A stretch of DNA of 64,000 nt from Nitrospirota bacterium (GCA_040755395.1 JBFMAX010000002.1:124001-188000), one strand, 5' to 3'; positions 43,823 through 53,347 are shown, counted from the first letter of the stretch. A program made the numbers and translations. Notes: generated by a model not told the origin, from the letters alone.

Positions 43823-44287
43823 ATGTTAAGGAGCACGCGTCAGGAGTCCGACGTCAAGCGGTCAAGATTGTGCGGTTTGGTGGTGTTTTCGGTCGGAGGG
43901 CAACGCTTGGCAGCCAGGGCGGAAGAAGTGGGCGGAGTGTCGCATTGGCCTGAGACCATGCCGGTTCCAAGCGAAACTCCTTTTGTGAAGGCCGTGGCTC
44001 GGCGTGAGAAAGAAGTCTTGCCGGTGTTTGATTTTGCGGAAAGGCTGAACGTACACGTACAGGGCACGACGCCCCTGTGCCTGGTCGTCAAACACGAGGA
44101 CGGCCCGATGGTCATTCGCATCGACGAAGAGATTCCCGCTCTGCAGATGGTCGAGCGGTCAGCCGTTCAGCCTTACAGCGGCTCCGATCCAGACATCGTC
44201 GCAACGTATGTCGACGGAGCCCAGCGTATCCCAATCTATTCGCTGGCCAGGTTAGGCAAGATGGGCACCGAGAGATCACCCGCATAA
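43823..44287 (+). CDS. CheW-like domain protein (second, divergent)
   Basis: A 154-residue protein: LCGLVVFSVGGQRLAARAEE, FVKAVARREKEVLPVFDFAE, LCLVVKHEDGPMVIRIDEEI and DPDIVATYVDG match CheW secondary structure with low sequence identity. With two other CheW-type proteins in the cluster, it may compete for receptor or kinase sites; that is inference. Confidence 0.72.
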   Translation: MLRSTRQESDVKRSRLCGLVVFSVGGQRLAARAEEVGGVSHWPETMPVPSETPFVKAVARREKEVLPVFDFAERLNVHVQGTTPLCLVVKHEDGPMVIRIDEEIPALQMVERSAVQPYSGSDPDIVATYVDGAQRIPIYSLARLGKMGTERSPA

Positions 44288-44318
44288 GAGTCTGTGCCGA
44301 AAGAAAGGGAAAAACTTC

Positions 44319-45485
44319 ATGCCGAAGATTCTGGTAGCAGACGACAGCATCGCGGTGCGAAAAGTGGCCGAGCGCCTCCTGACCGAAGCCGGGCTCGGGG
44401 TCATGCTCGCCGCCAACGGAGAGGAGGCTATGGCCGTCTTGTCGAAGGAGCAGCCGGACCTGATCGTTTCCGACGTGATTATGCCGGATAAGAGCGGGTA
44501 CGAAGTCTGCGCATTCGTCCGCTCGCAGGCGGCTTTGTCTGACACGCCCGTCCTCTTGATTTCGGGCATCGTCAATGACGAGGTGACAAGACAGGCAGAG
44601 TCATGCAAGGCAGACGGGGTGCTCAAGAAGCCCTTCCAAGGGACGTCGCTGAAGGACCGGGTTCTCGACCTGCTTTCCAGGCGCCCACAGCGGGATGCCA
44701 CGCCAACTCCGGCCACGGAGGCCGGCGCTCACACCAATGGCTCGGTTGCGGCGTCTTCCGTTAAGCCGGAGGAACCGCAGAAGGCTCCCGATATTGGTCA
44801 GGCACAACTGGAAGCCTTGCGGCAAGCCGCTGCTCGCCTGGGAGAAGCAGAGGTAGCCCTGCGGGCCGAACGCGAACGAACGGCCCAACTCGCCCAACGG
44901 ATCGCGGAATTGGAACGGGAATCGGCGCGGACGAAGGAGCTCGAAGCGCAGCTCGCTGCGGAACAGGAGCGATCCGCTATCTTGGAGAAGCGTGCGACGG
45001 ATGCGGAGCTGGTAGCGGGGCGGGTGCAGGAACTCGAAGCGGCACTCAGTGCGGAGCGCGATGCGGCTGCGCAGTTGGTTCAACAATTCAATGAACTCGA
45101 GCCAGCCGCCAGGCGAGCCGGAGAACTTGAGGCCTCGCTGGCGGCTGAACAGCGCCAAGCGGCTGAACTGTCGCAGCGATTGGCCGACGCACAACGACAG
45201 ATCCAACGGATGGGTGAGCTCGATGCGGCGCTGGCAACCGAACGAGAGCGGGTCGCGCAGCTCAGCCGACGGGTTGTCGAGGCTGAATCGGCCGCCGGTC
45301 GCGTGAAAGAGCTGGAGGCGCTACTCGCAACGGAGCGCGAACGCGTCGAGCAAGCGACGAAGCGGGCCTCGGATTCGGAGTTGGCGGCCCAGCAGGCGAA
45401 TAAGCGGCTTGAAGATATGGCCAGGAAATTGGCCGAAATCGCGGGACTGGCTTCTCAACTCGGCAATGGGAAGAACAAGCTCTAA
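44319..45485 (+). CDS. Response regulator with long C-terminal coiled coil
   Basis: An N-terminal receiver (residues 1-125: VADDSIAVRKVAERLLTEAG; LIVSDVIMPDKSGYEV; LKKPF) is joined by a short linker to about 230 residues of continuous heptad repeat. The coil is built from a recurring segment of roughly 30-40 residues of the type ELEAALAxERERxAQLxxR with AGRVKELEA. No DNA-binding or enzymatic output is present. Such a rod could act as a phosphorylation-controlled spacer or scaffold at the array or a cell pole; this is inference. Confidence 0.85.
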   Translation: MPKILVADDSIAVRKVAERLLTEAGLGVMLAANGEEAMAVLSKEQPDLIVSDVIMPDKSGYEVCAFVRSQAALSDTPVLLISGIVNDEVTRQAESCKADGVLKKPFQGTSLKDRVLDLLSRRPQRDATPTPATEAGAHTNGSVAASSVKPEEPQKAPDIGQAQLEALRQAAARLGEAEVALRAERERTAQLAQRIAELERESARTKELEAQLAAEQERSAILEKRATDAELVAGRVQELEAALSAERDAAAQLVQQFNELEPAARRAGELEASLAAEQRQAAELSQRLADAQRQIQRMGELDAALATERERVAQLSRRVVEAESAAGRVKELEALLATERERVEQATKRASDSELAAQQANKRLEDMARKLAEIAGLASQLGNGKNKL

Positions 45486-45544
45486 ATCCAGGTCCATTCC
45501 GTCTCCTTGTCGGGCCGTGCGGGGAAAAGCCCCTGTCGATTCTG

Positions 45545-46489
45545 ATGATGGCAACTGACGCGGACGACGACGAATTCCAGAAAGAATTGCTCGAGCTGTT
45601 TGCGCAAGAAGCGCAAGAATGGCTCGATCAGGCGGATGCCGCTCTGAGCGAGCTGGAGAGTCGACCTCCGGCGGATCGACACGCGAAGCTCGTCGAGGTA
45701 ATCGCGCGGGGACTGACGAATCTCGGCGGCTCCGCTGCGACGGTGAATCTGCCCGACATCGAGCAATCGACGTTCGCCCTCCTCCCGTTCCTGGAGCATT
45801 TCCGCAATCCCGATGCCGTCATCCAGCCGGATAGCTTCACGTCGTTCCGTCGTGATCTCCGGGGAATTGCGGCAGCGATTCTGCAGCACGCTCCCGCGTC
45901 TTCGACGCAAGTCCTGGGCGACGCCGTGGAGGACAACGATGGAATGGCTTACCGACCGGCGACATTGTTGAACGCACTCAAAGAGCTGCAAGCCGCCCGC
46001 GCCCATGCGTCGGAGCCGAGCAGGAATCTGACAGAGGTCGTGATCCGCAAGCTTGAGCGCGACCTGCAACAGGGGTTGGACCAACTTGACGTGTCGTCGC
46101 TCCGAACCTTGTTGCAAGAACTGCACGGAATGGATGAGCATTTCCTGGAGACCCTGCGTCGCCGCATGCCGGCGATCACGCAAGTAGTGGCCCGTCTCAA
46201 GGAAACCGCTCCCGCCGGTGCCCTGCCGGACCATGGGTTGAACGAGACGATTCGCCAAGTCCAAGACCTGCGTGAGGCCGCCAAGACCGCCAACGCTGAC
46301 CCCATCGTGACATTTTTGACCGGATTGCATAGCTTTTTGACCGTGGTGGCGCAACGCCGGGTCGTACTCGCCGCGGAAAGAATCGAAGCCGTGGCATCCC
46401 GCCTGCCTGTGGTAGTGTCCATGGCTCAACAGTGGGTCGCCGTCGGACAAAATGAGCGGGCGGCGATCGACAAACTTCTGCCCGCGTGA
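45545..46489 (+). CDS. Pseudo-HPt protein with conserved C-terminal helical domain
   Basis: A 314-residue all-helical protein. Residues about 10-115 align with an HPt domain (FAQEAQEWLDQADAALSELE, then TNLGGSAATVNLPDIEQ). At the phospho-acceptor site the usual HTLKGSAHTV reads TNLGGSAATV: His is replaced by Thr58 and the Lys by Gly. The C-terminal half (LHGMDEHFLETLRRRMPAIT; LTGLHSFLTVVAQRRVVLAA; MAQQWVAVGQNERAAIDKLL) has a close copy at the end of the HD-GYP protein at 47449-49653. It probably acts as a non-phosphorylatable docking or inhibitor module in this chemosensory system. Confidence 0.72.
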   Translation: MMATDADDDEFQKELLELFAQEAQEWLDQADAALSELESRPPADRHAKLVEVIARGLTNLGGSAATVNLPDIEQSTFALLPFLEHFRNPDAVIQPDSFTSFRRDLRGIAAAILQHAPASSTQVLGDAVEDNDGMAYRPATLLNALKELQAARAHASEPSRNLTEVVIRKLERDLQQGLDQLDVSSLRTLLQELHGMDEHFLETLRRRMPAITQVVARLKETAPAGALPDHGLNETIRQVQDLREAAKTANADPIVTFLTGLHSFLTVVAQRRVVLAAERIEAVASRLPVVVSMAQQWVAVGQNERAAIDKLLPA

Positions 46490-46625
46490 GACTTGCTTTC
46501 CGTTCCGTCGATGGCGGCATCGGATTCCATCCACCTCAACTTTCGCAAGTTCTTGACTAATCGTCGGATTCGGACTAAGTGTTGACCAAGGATTGCTGCA
46601 CAAGCGCAGCATGGATGGGTGCAAC

Positions 46626-47420
46626 ATGCACTACGAAGAGTATTGGGGTTTGCGGGAGGCGCCCTTCGAAAACGTACCGGATCCCCGGTACTATTTCCCT
46701 TCGGTCAAGCACGAGTCGGCACGGCAACGGCTGCGATATGGGATTCAGGCGCGCAAAGGAGCGGTCATGTTGACCGGAGAGATCGGGTGTGGAAAGACGC
46801 TGCTGAGCCGGGAGCTGATTGTGAACCTCCCGAGATTCCAATATGACATTGGGTTGGTCGCGAATCCGGCGCTGCAGGCGGGAGAGTTTCTCTCCGAGGT
46901 GCTCTACCAATTCGGGATCGAACCCGCCGGAAGCAAAGTGGAGCAGGTCCGCGGTCTGAACGATAGGCTGTTGACCAATCACGAACAGGGGCTCGATACT
47001 GTGCTGATCGTCGATGAAGCGCAGGCCATCGAAGACGACCACGTTTTCGAGGACCTCAGGCTTCTGCTCAACTTCCAACTAAACCATCGCTTCCTGCTGA
47101 CGCTGGTACTGATGGGGCAACCGGAACTGAAGGAACGGGTCGAACGAAACCCACAACTCAATCAACGGATCAGCATCCGATATCACCTTGCGCCCTTCAA
47201 CGCCGAGGAGACACGCGACTATATCGTCACCCGCATGACCGCGGCCGGCTGTCAACATGAGGTGTTTACCAAGGACGCCGCTTGCCAGATCTTTGAGCAC
47301 ACCCGCGGCGTGTGTCGGCTGATCAATTCGCTTTGCGATCTCTGCCTCTTGCTGGGGGCGATGGACAAGGCCGAGCGCATCGACGCCGGCCTGGTCGATC
47401 ATGCCTGCCAGATGGCGTAA
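46626..47420 (+). CDS. ExeA/GspA-like AAA ATPase
   Basis: A 264-residue ATPase: N-terminal YWGLREAPFENVPDPRYYFP, Walker A TGEIGCGKT, Walker B VLIVDEAQAI, and the C-terminal RISIRYHLAPFNAEETRDYI...GVCRLINSLCD, as in ExeA/GspA-type and MshM-like proteins of secretion and pilus systems. It lacks the C-terminal membrane and peptidoglycan-binding parts of full ExeA. Start at ATG 46626 chosen because the family begins MxxYxYWGLxxxPF. A paralogue is at 58765. Confidence 0.85.
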   Translation: MHYEEYWGLREAPFENVPDPRYYFPSVKHESARQRLRYGIQARKGAVMLTGEIGCGKTLLSRELIVNLPRFQYDIGLVANPALQAGEFLSEVLYQFGIEPAGSKVEQVRGLNDRLLTNHEQGLDTVLIVDEAQAIEDDHVFEDLRLLLNFQLNHRFLLTLVLMGQPELKERVERNPQLNQRISIRYHLAPFNAEETRDYIVTRMTAAGCQHEVFTKDAACQIFEHTRGVCRLINSLCDLCLLLGAMDKAERIDAGLVDHACQMA

Positions 47421-47448
47421 CCGATCGGGGACACAAGGCATTCCGGTG

Positions 47449-49653
47449 ATGGAGAGGCACGGTCAGAAGGCGAACGAGCGGCCCGGTTTGATTCCTCCCG
47501 GCGGCGCGCGATCCGATCGCCATGACGGTCCCGCTCGGTCCGATCCGCTGTCGAGCGAAAACTGGTACGGGCGCGCCGAGCAAGAGCTCTTGCGGATCGC
47601 TGCCGCAGTTCGACAGGAACGGGACTTCAGCCTGGACGAACTGTCCATCATCGCAACCGGCATTGTGTCGTCGATCCGGGCGAGCGATCGGCTCGTCGTG
47701 CAAGCGCTTTCCAGTCCAGCCGGAGATCCCCTCATTACCAACCTTGTCAACGTCGGGATCCTGGCGACCAAAGTCGGGATGGGGTTGGCCTATTACGGAG
47801 CGGAGCTGGAACGACTTGCCTTGGCCGGACTTACGCACGACATCGGAATCTTTGCCGTGCCTCCATCATTAGTGACCAAATCCGGGCGACTGACGCAGGA
47901 GGAGCGGGCGCTGATTGAGCGTCATCCGGAGCTGGGATTCCGCCTCATGAAGAAACTCGACCGCGAGTACGACTGGCTGGCGCAACTTGTGCTGCAAGCT
48001 CATGAACGCCTGACCGGGCAGGGGTATCCCAACAAACTCAAAGGGCGGCAGATCAGCGAAATGGCGCAGATTATCGGCGTCGTCGACGTGTTTGATGCGC
48101 TAGTCAGCCCGCGGCCCTACCGACGACGGCTGCTGCCGCATGAAGCGATACGAGAACTGCTGGTGACGGAAAGGACCTCCTTCCCGAGAGAAATCATGAA
48201 GGCGCTCGTCGAGCAATTATCCGTCTATCCGCTCGGGACCATCGTCCGGCTGAATACCGGTGAGACCGGAGTGGTTGTCCGCATCAATCCGCGGTATCCC
48301 ATGCGGCCGATTGTACGGGTCAATGAAAAGCAAGGACCGGGGGACTCTACCTATTCCGACGAGATCGACTTGAGTATCGCGCCGTTGGTTTCCATCGTGG
48401 AAACGCTCGATCCTCCGGCCGTCGACCGGGTCTCTTTTGCATCCGGACCTTTCACTCCGCCGCCGCCTTCGCTGAAAGCGGGGTCGGCGTCCGAGCAGTT
48501 TTCCGTTCTCCTTGAAAGTCTCGACGCCATTGCCTCAGCAATCCAGACGGTCGTGGAGACGAAAGCCAGGAACGGTGCCGATGTCGAGGCGTCGTCCGTT
48601 CAGATCGACCAGGCGATTTCCCTGACGCCGGTGAGCGACACCGGAGACGCGCTTTTCCATAAAGAGGTGTTGGGGCTCTTCGCCTTGGAGGCGCGGGAAT
48701 GGCTTTCGCAAATCCAAGGCGCGTTGGAGAAATTGCAAGGGGAACCGTCGCTCCACTTGCGCGCCAAGTTGGCGGATGTGATCCTCCACGGCATCACCAA
48801 TTTGGGTAAGTCGGCCGCCACTGTGCGGCTGCCCGACATCGAGCGCATGGCGTTCAGTCTGGTGCCCATCCTGCAGTCGGTCGGAGGCCAAGAAGTCGTC
48901 GCGACAAGCGAACAATTTGCTTCCTTGCAAGAGGGGATTGACCGTATTACCGCCGCCGTACGGGATTTGACGGCAGGCAGCAACATCGTCGGAAACATCG
49001 CGGCTACAGGCTGTCGGGCCCCTACCGTAACCGACTCGGGGCGCGCTGAGCGGGTCCATCCCGAGATGCCGAAGCAGGAGCCGTCGCAAGCCGATGTCGA
49101 ATCACGGAGGGTGACGGGTTCCGCCCCGATCCTGGACGTCCTGCGTGACTGGCGTCATGCGAAGACCCGATCCGTCGAGCCGACACGCGATGTGTTGGAT
49201 ACGGTCATCCGGTTGGCCGAACAAGAGATCGAGTGCGGAACCGGGGCGGTCGATGCGCGGGTCATTGAACGAATCTTGCAAGAGCTTGAGGGAATGGATG
49301 AGCAGTTCCTGGGCGAGGTGCAGACACGCGTTCCTATCATCATGCGTGCAGTGTCGGCTCTGCGGAGAAGCAGCGACGAGACGGCGATTTCCAGTGAAAG
49401 CCTGGAGCCGATCATCGCGGAGGTAGAGTTTCTTCATGAAGCGGCCAGAAAGGTCAATGCCTCGGCCATTATGCTGTTTCTGCAAGGACTGCGAACCTTT
49501 CTGACGGTCGCGTCCTATCGGAAGGTGGCACTGGCTCTACAGCGGCTCGAAGCCATTGAAGCCCGGCTCGACGCGCTGATTCCCATGGCCCAACAATGGG
49601 TCGACGTCGGACGCATCGAACGAGCGTCGATCGGTGAGATCCTCCCGACCTGA
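47449..49653 (+). CDS. HD-GYP-type phosphohydrolase fused to a pseudo-HPt module
   Basis: About 734 residues. The HD domain has THDIGIF (His130-Asp131), the second motif IERHPELGFRLM, and HERLTGQGYP (His185) with the following PRPYRRRL, the HD-GYP pattern of cyclic-di-GMP phosphodiesterases. The usual Lys after HDIG is Ile here, so activity is uncertain. From about residue 400 the protein repeats the architecture of the upstream pseudo-HPt protein: TNLGKSAATVRLPDIE with Thr450 at the phospho-acceptor position, then LEGMDEQFLGEVQTRVPIIM and MAQQWVDVGRIERASIGEIL. It links the chemosensory cluster to a possible c-di-GMP output. Confidence 0.8.
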   Translation: MERHGQKANERPGLIPPGGARSDRHDGPARSDPLSSENWYGRAEQELLRIAAAVRQERDFSLDELSIIATGIVSSIRASDRLVVQALSSPAGDPLITNLVNVGILATKVGMGLAYYGAELERLALAGLTHDIGIFAVPPSLVTKSGRLTQEERALIERHPELGFRLMKKLDREYDWLAQLVLQAHERLTGQGYPNKLKGRQISEMAQIIGVVDVFDALVSPRPYRRRLLPHEAIRELLVTERTSFPREIMKALVEQLSVYPLGTIVRLNTGETGVVVRINPRYPMRPIVRVNEKQGPGDSTYSDEIDLSIAPLVSIVETLDPPAVDRVSFASGPFTPPPPSLKAGSASEQFSVLLESLDAIASAIQTVVETKARNGADVEASSVQIDQAISLTPVSDTGDALFHKEVLGLFALEAREWLSQIQGALEKLQGEPSLHLRAKLADVILHGITNLGKSAATVRLPDIERMAFSLVPILQSVGGQEVVATSEQFASLQEGIDRITAAVRDLTAGSNIVGNIAATGCRAPTVTDSGRAERVHPEMPKQEPSQADVESRRVTGSAPILDVLRDWRHAKTRSVEPTRDVLDTVIRLAEQEIECGTGAVDARVIERILQELEGMDEQFLGEVQTRVPIIMRAVSALRRSSDETAISSESLEPIIAEVEFLHEAARKVNASAIMLFLQGLRTFLTVASYRKVALALQRLEAIEARLDALIPMAQQWVDVGRIERASIGEILPT

Positions 49654-49722
49654 TCCGTGTCGGTGGGGTAGGCTGTCTTGTCTCAAATCCCTGCAGCGGT
49701 TCAGACAAGAGACTCGCCGAGT

Positions 49723-49887
49723 CTATTGAAATCTCGACGGATACGTCGCGTAAAATCCGGGTAGTTCGTGCGCGGCATCGACCAGACGTCGCAACGCCTC
49801 TTCATTCACATCCTTACCCACCATCAGCCCACAGAATTTGTGGACAGGGCTTCCTTTTGAACATGCCGGAATGAACAGCAGTGCCAT
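49723..49887 (-). CDS. Doubtful small ORF
   Basis: A 54-residue frame (VHKFCGLMVGKDVNEEALRR, then LVDAAHELPGFYATYPSRF) that looks protein-like but has no ribosome-binding site or recognised family. It is in the only sizeable gap (49654-49988) between the chemosensory cluster and the next gene; nothing else is seen in that gap. Confidence 0.3.
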   Translation of the reverse strand: MALLFIPACSKGSPVHKFCGLMVGKDVNEEALRRLVDAAHELPGFYATYPSRFQ

Positions 49888-49988
49888 CCGTGCCAAGCAC
49901 GGGCGAAGCGCGATATAATTCAGCGCGAATGCGTGCCGGCTAGAACGTTTCACCGGGCCATGAGAGACCAACGACGCTGTTGACGACG

Positions 49989-50510
49989 ATGCCGAAATTA
50001 GTGACAGTCCGTCGGCTGGAAGGGAACGTCGAGAAAGCCAGGGATTATGTCAAAACGCACATTCTCTTTCCGTCCGGCCTTCTCGGGTTGATCTTCATGG
50101 TCGCTGGAACCGCAGCCTTGGGCTACCAGTTGCTCGCGACGGATAGCTATACCTGGGCGACATTCGTGCAGAGTATGGGATTGCTGGTGCTCGGAGCCGT
50201 ATTAGGCTGGGGGCAAACGAAATATCATCAATACCTATTGCGCGAGCATCCAGATGTGTTTGCGTCCCGAATGAAGACCTTCACGCAGGCGGCTCGCGGC
50301 CGTGCGAAAAAAGAACCGTCGCCGTCGCCGGTCGTTCACCGGGGGCGCGAATTCGTGCCGTTGGCCTATCTGGCCGGTATGCTTGTATTGCTCTCGGCTT
50401 CGGCCGTGAGCGCGGTGCTCGGCCACGTGTATTACGTAGCGGCTTATCTCATGCCCTGGGCGGGGTTTTTCTGGGCCAAGCTGTTTTTTTGGCGGAATGT
50501 GATCCGGTAA
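49989..50510 (+). CDS. Small integral membrane protein of unknown function
   Basis: A 173-residue protein with about four hydrophobic helices in two pairs (ILFPSGLLGLIFMVAGTAAL; MGLLVLGAVLGWG; LAYLAGMLVLLSASAVSAVL; AAYLMPWAGFFWAKLFFW), separated by a basic cytoplasmic loop. No family recognised. ATG 49989 is preferred to a TTG at 49980. It converges with lpxD. Confidence 0.7.
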   Translation: MPKLVTVRRLEGNVEKARDYVKTHILFPSGLLGLIFMVAGTAALGYQLLATDSYTWATFVQSMGLLVLGAVLGWGQTKYHQYLLREHPDVFASRMKTFTQAARGRAKKEPSPSPVVHRGREFVPLAYLAGMLVLLSASAVSAVLGHVYYVAAYLMPWAGFFWAKLFFWRNVIR

Positions 50511-50539
50511 TGAGGGTCGAGCAGTGGTGGTCCGGCCGC

Positions 50540-51613
50540 TCACGAGCGCCGCTTTTTCTTCTTCGTCTGTGTCCGCGCTTCCAGGAGTCGGATCCGTTCC
50601 TCCAATTCACGCACTTTCTGGCGCAGTTCGGGCAGCCGGGGAATGACGGCCTGCGCCTTGATGAATGTCTCATGGGGCATGGCAGGGGCTCCGGACACGA
50701 TCTGATTCGGCTCCAGGTTCCGCGTGACTCCGGCGCGGGCCGCGATCATGACTTGGTCGCCGATGCGGATGTGGTCCGCCAACCCGGCCTGACCGCCGAC
50801 CATCACATGACGACCCAACGTTGTGCTGCCCGCGATGCCGACTTGTGCCACCAGAATGTTATCTTCTCCGACCGTCACGTTGTGGGCGATCTGGACGAGG
50901 TTGTCCACCTTGGTCCCCCGTTTGATCACGGTCTGGCCGAACGTGGCCCGGTCCACCGTGACGTTGGCGCCGAGTTCCACGTCGTCCTCGATGATCACCC
51001 CGCCCAGTTGCGGAATCTTGTGATGCCGGCCTTGATGCTGCACATATCCGAAGCCGTCGCTTCCGATCACCGTCCCGCTGTGGATGATGACGCGGGCCCC
51101 GATGACGCATCTTTCCCGGACGACGACGTTGGGGTAGAGCACGGAGTCGTCACCGACCGTTGAATCCTCGCCGATGAATACGCCCGGAAAGAGCGTCACA
51201 CGGGCTCCGATCCGCACGCGATCTCCCAACGTCACGAACGGCCAGATAGAGGCGTCGGGTCCGATCTGCACGGCGGCTCCTCGAACGAGATCGGCTGCAA
51301 TGCCGCGCGGCCGGTACGGCTCGGTGAAGAACCGCTGCGCGACGCAGACGAAGCTGTACGAGGGATCGGGCACCACGAGTTGAGGGCCGGCCAATTGCGC
51401 GATCTTGCGCCCGACGATGAATGCGCCGGCTTTCGAGGCCAAGGCCGCTTTTACGAAGCGGTCTGAGGCCACGAAGGTCAAGTCCTGCGGCCCGGCGTCT
51501 TCCAGACTGGAAATTCCGAAGACCATCGCGTCGCCGGGACCGAACAGCTCTCCTCCGATGAAGTCGCGGATCCGGGAGAGCGGAATGGACGAAGTGGACG
51601 GCGGGGATGACAT
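50540..51613 (-). CDS. lpxD: UDP-3-O-acylglucosamine N-acyltransferase
   Basis: Third step of lipid A synthesis: N-acylates UDP-3-O-acylglucosamine from acyl-ACP. The 357-residue protein has the N-terminal LpxD domain, then a left-handed beta-helix of hexapeptide repeats ([20 protein letters not shown]...), the signature [10 protein letters not shown], and catalytic His244 in VQIAHN. A C-terminal helix ends in a Lys/Arg-rich tail. The acyl carrier protein gene lies directly upstream, a suggestive pairing since LpxD uses acyl-ACP. Confidence 0.95.
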   Translation of the reverse strand: MSSPPSTSSIPLSRIRDFIGGELFGPGDAMVFGISSLEDAGPQDLTFVASDRFVKAALASKAGAFIVGRKIAQLAGPQLVVPDPSYSFVCVAQRFFTEPYRPRGIAADLVRGAAVQIGPDASIWPFVTLGDRVRIGARVTLFPGVFIGEDSTVGDDSVLYPNVVVRERCVIGARVIIHSGTVIGSDGFGYVQHQGRHHKIPQLGGVIIEDDVELGANVTVDRATFGQTVIKRGTKVDNLVQIAHNVTVGEDNILVAQVGIAGSTTLGRHVMVGGQAGLADHIRIGDQVMIAARAGVTRNLEPNQIVSGAPAMPHETFIKAQAVIPRLPELRQKVRELEERIRLLEARTQTKKKKRRS

Positions 51614-51620
51614 GGTGCGG

Positions 51621-51926
51621 TTATTTCCTCGCGCGGCTGCGCTTGACGGGGCTCTTGGCCGCCTGTTTGGCGGAGGCCGCCGGCTTCAGCCGGCGTTCCA
51701 CATAGCCGATTACATCGCCCACGGTGACCAGCCCTTGCAAGTCTTGATCGGGAATTTGCAGATCGAACGCTTCTTCGATCTTGAACAACAGTTCGATCGT
51801 CGCCATGGAGTCCAACCCTAGGTCGTCTCGAAGGCTGTAGTCCGTTCCGATCGACCGTTTGTCTCGTTTCAGATATTCGGCCAGCGCCGTCAAAATGCGA
51901 TCGGCGATCGCTGAATCAGCAGCCAT
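51621..51926 (-). CDS. Acyl carrier protein with a basic C-terminal tail
   Basis: A 101-residue protein with the carrier-protein fold and phosphopantetheine Ser40 in [19 protein letters not shown]. The ACP domain ends near residue 80 and is followed by about 20 residues rich in Lys, Arg, Ala and Ser ([15 protein letters not shown]), unlike the acidic 77-80-residue ACP of fatty-acid synthesis. It lies between fabF-like and lpxD genes, suggesting a dedicated carrier for an envelope lipid. ATG 51926 is used. Confidence 0.9.
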   Translation of the reverse strand: MAADSAIADRILTALAEYLKRDKRSIGTDYSLRDDLGLDSMATIELLFKIEEAFDLQIPDQDLQGLVTVGDVIGYVERRLKPAASAKQAAKSPVKRSRARK

Positions 51927-51992
51927 GGTCACTCCGGTTGCGCGATCTGCGTTGCGTTCGTCGACGATGAAAGGACAACGCCGCCCCTGGAC

Positions 51993-53249
51993 TCAACGGG
52001 ATAGTTTCTTCAACACGACGGCCGCGTTGTTGCTGCCGAATCCGAAGGCGTTCATGAGGGCGACGCGAATCCGCCGTTCCTGAATCGACTTCGAAATCCC
52101 GGGAAGGGCGCAGGCTGGGTCCGGGTCGTCATAATTGATGGTCGGATGGATCTGCCCGGTTTCGATCGCGAGGGCGGAGACGATCGTACCGATGGCTCCG
52201 GCGGCGCCCAAAGTGTGTCCGATCAGCGACTTGGTCGCGTTAATGAGAAGCCGATTCGCCCATGATTTGAAGACGTCCTTGACGGCTTTGATCTCCACGG
52301 CGTCGCCGATCGGCGTCGCGGTCGCGTGCGCGTTGACGTAATCCACCTGCGCCGGCGTAATGCCCGCGTCTTTCAACGCCAACCTGATCGTCGTCGCGAC
52401 TTCCATCCCGTCCTCGCGGGGGATCACCATGTGATACGCTTCGCTGGTCGCGGCGTAACCGGCCACTTCGGCGTACATGCGCGCCTTACGTTTTTTTGCG
52501 TGGCTCAGCGATTCCAGGATCAACGCTCCGGCTCCTTCGCCCATCACAAAGCCGTCGCGATTCCGATCGAAAGGACGTGACGCGCTGGCCGGCCGGTCGT
52601 TGAAACGCGTGGAGAGGGCGCGCAGGGAACAGAAGCCGGCGAAGACCAGGGGGGTGATGCTGGCGTCGGCGCCCACGGTAATCACGACGTCGGCCTGACC
52701 GTTGCGAATGCAGTTCAACGCCTGGCCGACGGCGTGCGCGCTCGACGAACAGGCGGTCGAGATCGTCAGGTTCGGGCCTTTGGCGCCGAAATGCATGGCC
52801 ACGATACCGGAGGCCGAATTCAAGGTGATGACGGGGATGAAATTGGGATGCACGCGATGCGGTTTCCGTTGCTGGTAGAGTTGGGTGATCTCGCGCTCGC
52901 CCATCACCATGCCGCCCATACCGGCTCCGACGATCACGCCGACGCGGTGCGGGCGTTCCATCTCCATCCGCAGGCCAGAATCCGCCATCGCTTCCTTCGC
53001 GGCCACCAGGGCGAATTGCGCATACCGATCTACCCGCTCGGCCTGGGTGGGAGCGAGGAATTGCGCCGGATCGAAATGGAGCACCTGTCCCGCCACCCGC
53101 GAACGGTACCCATCGATCGGAAACGGATCGAACGATTCGATGGCGGAAACGCCCGAGCGGCCCTCCAACGCGGACTTCCAAAACTGCCCGGTGCCGATTC
53201 CGATCGGGGACACCACGCCGAGGCCTGTAATCACGACCCGTTGAGTCAT
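51993..53249 (-). CDS. fabF: Beta-ketoacyl-ACP synthase II (FabF-like)
   Basis: Condensing enzyme elongating acyl-ACP with malonyl-ACP. The 418-residue thiolase-fold protein has catalytic Cys167 (STACSSSAH), His308 (NAHATATPIGD), Lys340 and His345 (ATKSLIGHTLGAAGA). It is placed with its own ACP and lpxD, downstream of lptF-lptG, which suggests use in making a particular acyl chain for the outer membrane rather than bulk fatty acid. The symbol denotes the family; this may be a specialised paralogue. Confidence 0.9.
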   Translation of the reverse strand: MTQRVVITGLGVVSPIGIGTGQFWKSALEGRSGVSAIESFDPFPIDGYRSRVAGQVLHFDPAQFLAPTQAERVDRYAQFALVAAKEAMADSGLRMEMERPHRVGVIVGAGMGGMVMGEREITQLYQQRKPHRVHPNFIPVITLNSASGIVAMHFGAKGPNLTISTACSSSAHAVGQALNCIRNGQADVVITVGADASITPLVFAGFCSLRALSTRFNDRPASASRPFDRNRDGFVMGEGAGALILESLSHAKKRKARMYAEVAGYAATSEAYHMVIPREDGMEVATTIRLALKDAGITPAQVDYVNAHATATPIGDAVEIKAVKDVFKSWANRLLINATKSLIGHTLGAAGAIGTIVSALAIETGQIHPTINYDDPDPACALPGISKSIQERRIRVALMNAFGFGSNNAAVVLKKLSR

Positions 53250-53347
53250 ACGTCCCGATCACCTTTTACCGGAAGGCTGCCGAGCAGTCAACTTCCCTTT
53301 CCTGGATCGAAGAGATCGGACAGGCCCAAGTCCGTCGGCGGAGCGGG

